Shown: piece after piece, positions 59,063-64,000 of the stretch
Position numbering within the stretch: position 1 is the stretch's first letter
Layout: every line of letters starts with the position of its first letter
Assembly (NCBI RefSeq): GCF_009176545.1
Contig: NZ_VTOJ01000002.1
Span: 1,736,001 to 1,800,000, forward strand
Origin: Salinigranum salinum
GTDB taxonomy: Archaea > Halobacteriota > Halobacteria > Halobacteriales > Haloferacaceae
Direction: 5' to 3'
Length of the DNA stretch: 64,000 nt
Translations under genes and position numbers: made by a program
The notes under the pieces: generated by a model
Told to the model about the DNA's origin: nothing
What the model saw: the letters and a program-made list of their open reading frames with translations, nothing else
Database searches by the model: none

Positions 59063-60469
59063 TCAGCCCTCGATCATCTCTTCGAGGTCGGCCTGGGCGT
59101 CGTTGAGCGCCGTCTCGGGCGTCTTGCGCTCGGCGATCGACTCCTGGATCGCCGTCACGAGCCGGTTGGTGACCTCGTTGAGGTTCGCGAGCTTCGGCCG
59201 CGAGCGGGCGTACTGCGACGCCTCGATGAACGGCGACCAGAGGGGGTCCTCGGCGAAGTAGTCGCGCTCGCCGACCTCCTGGACGACCGGCATGAACCCC
59301 TTCTGCTTCGAGTACTGGAACCGGCGTTCGGTGTCGTAGTAGAACTCCAGGAGCTCCCTGACGCCCTCTTTGGCCTCCGACGTCGAGTACATCACCATGC
59401 TGTCGGTCGTCGCCAGCGAGTACCGACCATCTGGCCCCTGCGGCATCTGCACGATGCCGTAGTTCGTCCCCGTCTCGTTGTTCGCGATGTTGATCCCGAC
59501 GTAGACGTGTCCGATGTGCATGGCGACGTCGCCCTGCTCGAACAGCTTCCGCACGTCGTGACGGGTCGACGAGAGGGGCGACGACTGGGTGACGCCGTGT
59601 TCCGTGACCAGACTGGAGTAGAAGTCGAGCGCCTCGATCCCGGCGTCGGAGTTGACGACCGGTGCGCCGTCGCCGTCGATGATGTCCGCGCCGTGACTCC
59701 AGTGGTACGGGAGCCACTGCGAGACGGTAGTCAGCCGGTCGGCGGCGGGCAGCCCGTACGCCGGCGTCGACGTGTTCTCTTTGATCTGCTGGGCCGCCGA
59801 GAGCACGTCGTCCCACGTGTCCAGCGTGGGGTTCTCGGGGTCGAGTCCGGCCTCCTCGAAGACGTCCTTGTTGTAGTAGAACGCCTTGTTCGAGTACGCC
59901 CACGGGACGCCGTAGTAACTCCCGTCGACCTGCGTCGTCTCGGCGACCTTCGGGTAGAACTTCTCGAGGAACTCGCCCTGCATGAGGTCGTCGAGCGGGT
60001 CGATCGCCTCGAGGTTGCGGAACTGCGGGATCCACCGCGACGGGAGACGGCTCGTGTCCGGTGCCTTGTTCCCGTTCACCCGCGTGACGAGCGTCGACTG
60101 GGCGTTGTCCCACGTGATCGAGGTGAAGTCGAGTTCGTATCCGGTCTCCTCCTCGAACGCGGCGTTGTTCTCCTCGAAGAACGACTGGATGTTGTCGCCC
60201 ACACCCATCGTGAGGAACTGGATCGTCCCCTTGCTCCCGCCACCGCCGTCGCCAGAGCCGCCGTCGCCACCGCCACCGCCGCCACCGCCGTCGCCGGAGC
60301 CGCCGTCGCCACCCGACTCACCGTCGCCGGAGCCGCCGTCGCCACCGCCACCGCCGGTACATCCGGCGATGACGACCATTCCGCCTGCGCTCGCGCCGCC
60401 GAGGGCGCGCATCATCTCGCGTCGTGAGACGCCGCCAGTACTGTTGGACTGCGGGCTGTCTGAGTCCAT
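59063..60469 (-). CDS. CUT1 sugar importer, solute-binding lipoprotein
   Basis: A 468-residue protein, ATG 60469. The signal VSRREMMRALGGASAGGMVVIAGC has a Tat RR motif and a lipobox. It is followed by a Gly/Ser/Asp repeat linker (about 35-40 residues), then a family 1 solute-binding domain: TIQFLTMGVGDNIQSFFEENNAAFEEETGYELDF, YYGVPWAYSNKAFYYNKDVFEEAGLDPENPTLDTWDD and FEQGDVAMHIGHVYVG. It delivers an imported saccharide to the permeases downstream. The minus-strand promoter ACATATTTAG lies about 25-30 bp upstream. The linker contains GGDGGSGDG-type repeats. Confidence 0.92.
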   Translation of the reverse strand: MDSDSPQSNSTGGVSRREMMRALGGASAGGMVVIAGCTGGGGGDGGSGDGESGGDGGSGDGGGGGGGGDGGSGDGGGGSKGTIQFLTMGVGDNIQSFFEENNAAFEEETGYELDFTSITWDNAQSTLVTRVNGNKAPDTSRLPSRWIPQFRNLEAIDPLDDLMQGEFLEKFYPKVAETTQVDGSYYGVPWAYSNKAFYYNKDVFEEAGLDPENPTLDTWDDVLSAAQQIKENTSTPAYGLPAADRLTTVSQWLPYHWSHGADIIDGDGAPVVNSDAGIEALDFYSSLVTEHGVTQSSPLSSTRHDVRKLFEQGDVAMHIGHVYVGINIANNETGTNYGIVQMPQGPDGRYSLATTDSMVMYSTSEAKEGVRELLEFYYDTERRFQYSKQKGFMPVVQEVGERDYFAEDPLWSPFIEASQYARSRPKLANLNEVTNRLVTAIQESIAERKTPETALNDAQADLEEMIEG

Positions 60470-60494
60470 CGTGAGTCGATATCTGACTACTCTA

Positions 60495-60504
60495 CTAAAT
60501 ATGT
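60495..60504 (-). promoter_or_regulatory. TATA box of the CUT1 operon
   Basis: Minus-strand CATATTTAG (plus CTAAATATG), about 27-35 bp before ATG 60469. Confidence 0.6.
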
Positions 60505-60642
60505 TTGGGAGTCTGCCACACACGTCCGTCTCCACGCGGCGCGGGCCGGGACACACGTCGGCCGCAACCCCGCACGATCCGGGACGCAGGTCCCGCTCCG
60601 CCCTGCACGGTCCGACCTCCGGCGTCGTGCGGCAGCCGATCG

Positions 60643-61638
60643 TCAGAACTCGGGGAGGACGTGCTCCGCGAAGGCGTCGATCGTCGCCCGGGGGTCACCA
60701 CAGGTCGATCCGACGAGGACGCGCGAGACGCCCGCGTCCGCCAGGCGTTCCAGGGCAGTCACCCAGGTTTCGGGATCGTCCGTGATGTGGTTCGCCGACC
60801 GGATCGCCTCGTCGCTCAGCTCGGCGAGTTCCGCGTCCGCGACGCGCTGGATGTCGCGGGGGTCCGGGTTGTCCAGCTCCGTGTCGTCCGGGATGTACTC
60901 GCCGCGGTCGCGGATCTCCGCGACGAGTGAGGCGGGGTCGCCGTAGTTCGCGGCGAACTCCGTCGTCACGTCCGTGTCGTCGAACGACCGGTCTGCCGCC
61001 TCGAGCCCGTCGCGGAAGTTCGGGACGATCCGGTCGGCGATCAGGTCCGCGGGGGCCGCCGTGATGAGGTGGTCGGCGTACTTCCCCGCCGCCCGGCACG
61101 ACTGTGGTCCCCACCCGGCCCAGTGGACGTCGATCTCCGTCTTCGGACGCGTGTACAGCTTGACGTCCTCGTACTCGTAGTACTCCCCGTCATGGTGGAT
61201 GTACTCGTCCTCGGACCAGAGGCGTTTCATGACCTTGATGGCCTCGACGAGCATCCCCGCGCGCGTCCCCCAGTCGGGCCACTCCCCGTCGTAGAACGGA
61301 GCCTCGTTCAGCGCCTCGCCGGTCCCGACGCCGAGGTTCACCCGTCCGGGGTACATGTTGTCGAGGGTGGCGTACGCCTGCGCCAGCAGCGCCGGATCGT
61401 ACCGGATGATCGGACAGGTCACGGAGGTGCCGACCGGGACGTCCGGTACCGCCTCCATCAGCGCGCCGAACCACGGCAAGACGTGGTGCGTGTACGGCCG
61501 CGAGTGGATCCACGGGTGGAAGTGGTCACCGATCCAGACGCCCTCGAACCCCGCGTCGACCGCCTCGCGTGCCAGTTCGACGTCCTCGTGCGGCGGTCGA
61601 AAACAGCCGTAGACGTTGTAGTGGATCTCCAGCGACAT
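60643..61638 (-). CDS. LLM-class F420-dependent oxidoreductase (second copy)
   Basis: A 331-residue luciferase-like protein, ATG 61638. Landmarks are AVDAGFEGVWIGDHFHPWIHS, VGTSVTCPIIRYDPALLAQAYATLDNMYPGRVNLGVGTGEALNE, and VHWAGWGPQSCRAAGKYADHLITAAP, plus the C-terminal SRVLVGSTCGDPRATIDAF. These are characteristic of F420-dependent glucose-6-phosphate dehydrogenase-type (Fgd) proteins, with the EALNE pattern typical of that branch. The role in haloarchaea is not established. It is next to the sugar importer genes but has its own unit. Confidence 0.86.
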   Translation of the reverse strand: MSLEIHYNVYGCFRPPHEDVELAREAVDAGFEGVWIGDHFHPWIHSRPYTHHVLPWFGALMEAVPDVPVGTSVTCPIIRYDPALLAQAYATLDNMYPGRVNLGVGTGEALNEAPFYDGEWPDWGTRAGMLVEAIKVMKRLWSEDEYIHHDGEYYEYEDVKLYTRPKTEIDVHWAGWGPQSCRAAGKYADHLITAAPADLIADRIVPNFRDGLEAADRSFDDTDVTTEFAANYGDPASLVAEIRDRGEYIPDDTELDNPDPRDIQRVADAELAELSDEAIRSANHITDDPETWVTALERLADAGVSRVLVGSTCGDPRATIDAFAEHVLPEF

Positions 61639-61756
61639 AGCCTGGCTTCGCTGTCGAGAGTGCGGTACAAGAAGGTTCGGGGGCGTGGGAAGTGGTACCC
61701 GACAGAGAGGACCGGCGCGTCCTCCGAACGTGCTCCGCGATGCGGGAAGACGGCGT

Positions 61757-61814
61757 GACGAGAGGGCCGGTGAGAACGAGGGTGCGACGAGAGTGCCGGC
61801 GAGAACGAGAGCAC
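61757..61814. repeat. Two tandem copies of a 29-bp unit
   Basis: GACGAGAGGGCCGGTGAGAA... (61757-61785) and GACGAGAGTGCCGGCGAGAA... (61786-61814) differ at a handful of positions. Confidence 0.65.
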
Positions 61815-62124
61815 GATGAAACAGAGACCGTGCGCCACCCGGTGTGCAACGAGATGCCTCTCCCCTCCCCAGCCGGGTGTTCGCGCACGGTGGCGCGAAC
61901 ACGTCCCCTCGCGTGGGTCGCTCACGCCCTGCGGTCGTTCGCTCCCGCACGCCGATCGCCGCGGAGGGGGTCACCGCCATCACCGTAGTCGACCACATCG
62001 GGCACTGGCTGACGGCCGTCCGTATCAGTCGGTCCGGCCACGCCGACGACCCGCTCCGACGACCGAATCGCGGCCGAGCGTCCGCGTCCACACCGAACGG
62101 ATCGCGGCCCCCCTTCGGCCCCGA

Positions 62125-62131
62125 TGATTTA
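62125..62131 (+). promoter_or_regulatory. TATA box of the 62158 dehydratase gene
   Basis: ATGATTTATG contains TTTATG about 26-32 bp before ATG 62158; leaderless-type spacing. Confidence 0.6.
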
Positions 62132-62157
62132 TGTCGAGTCCCCACACACCGGCGTCC

Positions 62158-63300
62158 ATGCAAGTGACCGGCGTAGACGTGACTACCGTCGAGGTCGAGC
62201 GACGGTACGGCTTCGGGACGAGCACGTGTTCGTTCGTGGAACTGACGGCCGACACCGGCACGACCGGGGTCGGGGAGATCCCGGACGTCGAAGAGCCGGC
62301 GGCGATGCCCGCCGACGAGACGATCGCGGCGGAGATCGCGGAGTTCCTCGTCGGCGCAGATCCCCGCCGTATCAGACGACTCACGGACGAGATGGACGAC
62401 GCCGTCGACTTCGGTCCCGTCGCGTTCCACTCCTTCCAGCAGCTGGCGCTCGGGGCGATCGACACCGCGCTGTACGATCTCGTCGGCTCCGAACTGGGCG
62501 TGCCCGTCCACCAGCTCCTGGGCGGGCACTCGCAGGACGTGCCGATCCAGTGGGTCGTCTTCACCCGTGGCGGTGCGGACGAGCTCGACGCCCTCCGCAA
62601 CGAGGTGCGCGAGAAGGTCGACGCGGGGTTCTCGGCGTTCAAGCTCAAGGTGGGCGAGCGCTCGCCCGAAGTCGACCTCGCCCGGATCGAGGCCGTCAGG
62701 GAGATCGCCGGTCCCGAGGCGACCGTGATGCTCGACGCCCAGGGGCTCTGGACCGTCGAGGAGGCGGTCGACTGCATCACGACGTTCGAGTCGGCCGGTA
62801 TCGACGGCGTCGAGACCCCCGTCGGCCACCCCGACCCGGACGTGGACGCGCCGGGCTACTACTACGACATCCCCCTCGTGCCCGAAGAGCTCGCCGAAGT
62901 CAGAGAGCGAACCGAGACGCCCGTCGTCGAACACGTTCTCGACCCGTCGTTCGGGTTCGCACTCGCCGAGGCCGACGCCGTCGACGTCTTCACCGTCGAA
63001 GTCTGCTCCGGTGGCATCACCCGCGCCGACCGTGTGCTCGACCTCGCTGCCGCCGCCGGCATCGACGCCCGTCTCGGGAGCACCGTCGAACTCGGTCCCG
63101 GGACGGCCGCGGCGACGGCGCTGGCAGCGGCGAACACGGCCGTCACCTACCCCTGTGACCTCGTGGGACCGGCGCTCTACCGGGAGTCGGTGCTCACGAC
63201 GCCCGTCGCCTACGACGACGGACACCTCGTGCCACGGGACGCGCCGGGGTACGGACTCACGCTCGACATCGATCGCGACGGCGCGGAGGTGCGCCCATGA
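62158..63300 (+). CDS. Enolase-superfamily protein (muconate cycloisomerase/mandelate racemase type)
   Basis: A 380-residue protein, ATG 62158. The barrel has KxK in SAFKLKVGERSPEVDL, ATVMLDAQGLWTVEEA (first metal ligand Asp, with DAQ rather than DAN), GVETPVG (second, Glu) and PVVEHVLDPSF. This is the muconate-lactonising/o-succinylbenzoate-synthase-like arrangement rather than the KxH mandelate racemase type at 38430. The substrate is a sugar acid or a lactone-type compound. Its stop overlaps the next SDR's ATG by 4 bp, so the two are coupled. Confidence 0.85.
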   Translation: MQVTGVDVTTVEVERRYGFGTSTCSFVELTADTGTTGVGEIPDVEEPAAMPADETIAAEIAEFLVGADPRRIRRLTDEMDDAVDFGPVAFHSFQQLALGAIDTALYDLVGSELGVPVHQLLGGHSQDVPIQWVVFTRGGADELDALRNEVREKVDAGFSAFKLKVGERSPEVDLARIEAVREIAGPEATVMLDAQGLWTVEEAVDCITTFESAGIDGVETPVGHPDPDVDAPGYYYDIPLVPEELAEVRERTETPVVEHVLDPSFGFALAEADAVDVFTVEVCSGGITRADRVLDLAAAAGIDARLGSTVELGPGTAAATALAAANTAVTYPCDLVGPALYRESVLTTPVAYDDGHLVPRDAPGYGLTLDIDRDGAEVRP

Positions 63301-64000
63301 GCCCACCGGTGACAGAGCGAGACGGCCGCCTCGCGGGCGAGATCGCCGTCGTCACCGGAAGCGCGAAGGGGATCGGGCGGGCGATCGCCGAACGGTTCGC
63401 GAACGAGGGCGCGTCGGTCGTCGTCGCCGACGTCGACGACGCGGGTGGTCGAGAGACGGTCGACGCGATCGAATCGGCGGGAGGACGGGCACTGTTCGTC
63501 GAGACCGACGTGAGCGACGCCGGCGACGTCCGTGCACTCGTCGACGCCACGCTCGACGAGTACGGGAGACTCGACGTGCTGGTGAACAACGCGGGCGGCG
63601 GGCTCGCGGGCGACGACAACCTCCACCGGATCGACGAGGCGACGTGGGACGTCAACGTCGACGTGAACCTCAAAGGGTCCTTCCTCTGTGCACGCGAGGC
63701 CGTGCCCGCGATGGTGGCCGGCAACGGTGGGCGGCTGGTGCACATGTCCTCCGTGAACGGGCTCACCGGCATCGGTCTCACCGCCTACTCGGCGGCGAAG
63801 GCCGGCGTTCTCTCGCTATCGCGGAACATCGCGACCCAGTACGGCCGCCACGGGATCCGCTCGAACGTCATCTGTCCGGGGACTATCGAGACCCGATCCC
63901 GGCAGGAGGAGATGGAGGAGAGCGGCGGCGGTCCGGCCCGCGACGAGTGGCTCGAACAGTACGCGCTCGCGCGGTTCGGCCGCCCCGAGGAGGTCGCCGA
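63297..64000 (+). CDS. SDR-family dehydrogenase (C), 3' end outside window
   Basis: A partial SDR with at least 234 residues in the window; its 5' ATG overlaps the previous stop (ATGA). Motifs are VVTGSAKGIGRAIAERF, VNNAGGG (NNAG), MSSVNG (catalytic Ser) and YSAAK (YxxxK), then ICPGTIETRS. It lacks the RREPK insert of SDRs A and B, so it belongs to a different branch, closer to 3-oxoacyl-ACP-type sugar dehydrogenases. Functionally it should oxidise the alcohol group of a compound that the enolase-superfamily partner handles. Confidence 0.85.
   Translation, partial: MSPPVTERDGRLAGEIAVVTGSAKGIGRAIAERFANEGASVVVADVDDAGGRETVDAIESAGGRALFVETDVSDAGDVRALVDATLDEYGRLDVLVNNAGGGLAGDDNLHRIDEATWDVNVDVNLKGSFLCAREAVPAMVAGNGGRLVHMSSVNGLTGIGLTAYSAAKAGVLSLSRNIATQYGRHGIRSNVICPGTIETRSRQEEMEESGGGPARDEWLEQYALARFGRPEEVA

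Larger units (their letters stand above)
61639..62157. other. Intergenic region with a 29-bp tandem duplication
   Basis: 519 bp with no supported gene. The tandem repeat at 61757-61814 is its only structured part besides the promoter at 62125-62131. Confidence 0.55.

Noticed and set aside
60235..60355. Repeats resembling a CRISPR-like array
   Set aside because: They encode Gly/Ser/Asp linkers in a lipoprotein and have no conserved repeat-spacer layout or cas genes nearby.

Overview
The window is haloarchaeal chromosome. The protein-coding DNA is GC-rich, the predicted proteins are rich in Asp and Glu, TATA-like boxes sit about 25-30 bp upstream of start codons (leaderless transcription), secreted proteins carry Tat-type RR signals with lipoboxes, one protein has a PGF-CTERM-like tail, F420-dependent LLM-family enzymes are present, and there is a halorhodopsin gene. 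The genus cannot be fixed from this reading. I saw no rRNA, tRNA, insertion sequence or CRISPR array.

Region 1 (1-4.64 kb) is core-like: a partial zinc-ribbon protein cut by the window edge, a small winged-helix-like protein, a YgfZ/GcvT-like folate-binding protein, a Tat-exported LVIVD-repeat surface protein and a NifU C-terminal-domain protein.

Region 2 (about 4.64-17.1 kb) is the most unusual part and looks like an inserted module. It is less GC-biased than its flanks and sits between the NifU gene and a 5-formyl-THF cyclo-ligase gene. It holds a four-gene + strand set: (i) a 1134-residue protein with an FtsZ/tubulin-type N-terminus (GIGGAG and GGGTGSG loops) and a long acidic extension; (ii) a multipass membrane protein; (iii) a multipass membrane protein fused to a P-loop GTPase-like domain; (iv) a 1063-residue membrane protein with a helical-repeat segment and a C-terminal PQQ-type beta-propeller. 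Facing it is a gene for an exported, membrane-anchored protein with Ig-like repeats. Proteins (ii) and (iii) align with each other along the membrane part, and at the P-loop position (ii) has SEDRQELG where (iii) has GPARSGKS. They look like an active GTPase/pseudo-GTPase pair. This is my candidate for an undescribed system: a tubulin-like filament or switch coupled to a membrane GTPase pair.

Region 3 (17.1-24.7 kb) is mixed core and accessory: cyclo-ligase, a double UspA protein, a Rieske protein, a cupin, an unrecognised duplicated-domain protein, EngB, halorhodopsin, a DUF3179 lipoprotein and a MaoC-type hydratase.

Region 4 (24.8-64 kb) is a large carbohydrate / sugar-acid catabolic region. 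It contains three ABC importers: a BMP/Nup type (31.9-37.0 kb), an Rbs type (42.4-45.5 kb) and a CUT1 type (54.8-60.5 kb, with the ATPase split away). The enzymes are an AGE-family isomerase, a DUF4432-like epimerase, three Gfo/Idh/MocA oxidoreductases, two enolase-superfamily dehydratases, a PfkB kinase, a transaldolase/fructose-6-phosphate aldolase-like protein, three SDRs, an SMP-30 lactonase, mannonate dehydratase, an L-rhamnose mutarotase-like protein and two LLM oxidoreductases. An IclR regulator has a palindrome just upstream of its own start. Together they suggest import of sugars or hexuronates, oxidation/isomerisation/lactone opening, dehydration to 2-keto-3-deoxy acids and phosphorylation. 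The exact substrates cannot be assigned from sequence. A roughly 1.4 kb stretch without a convincing gene (50.95-52.39 kb) carries a compact cluster of inverted repeats.
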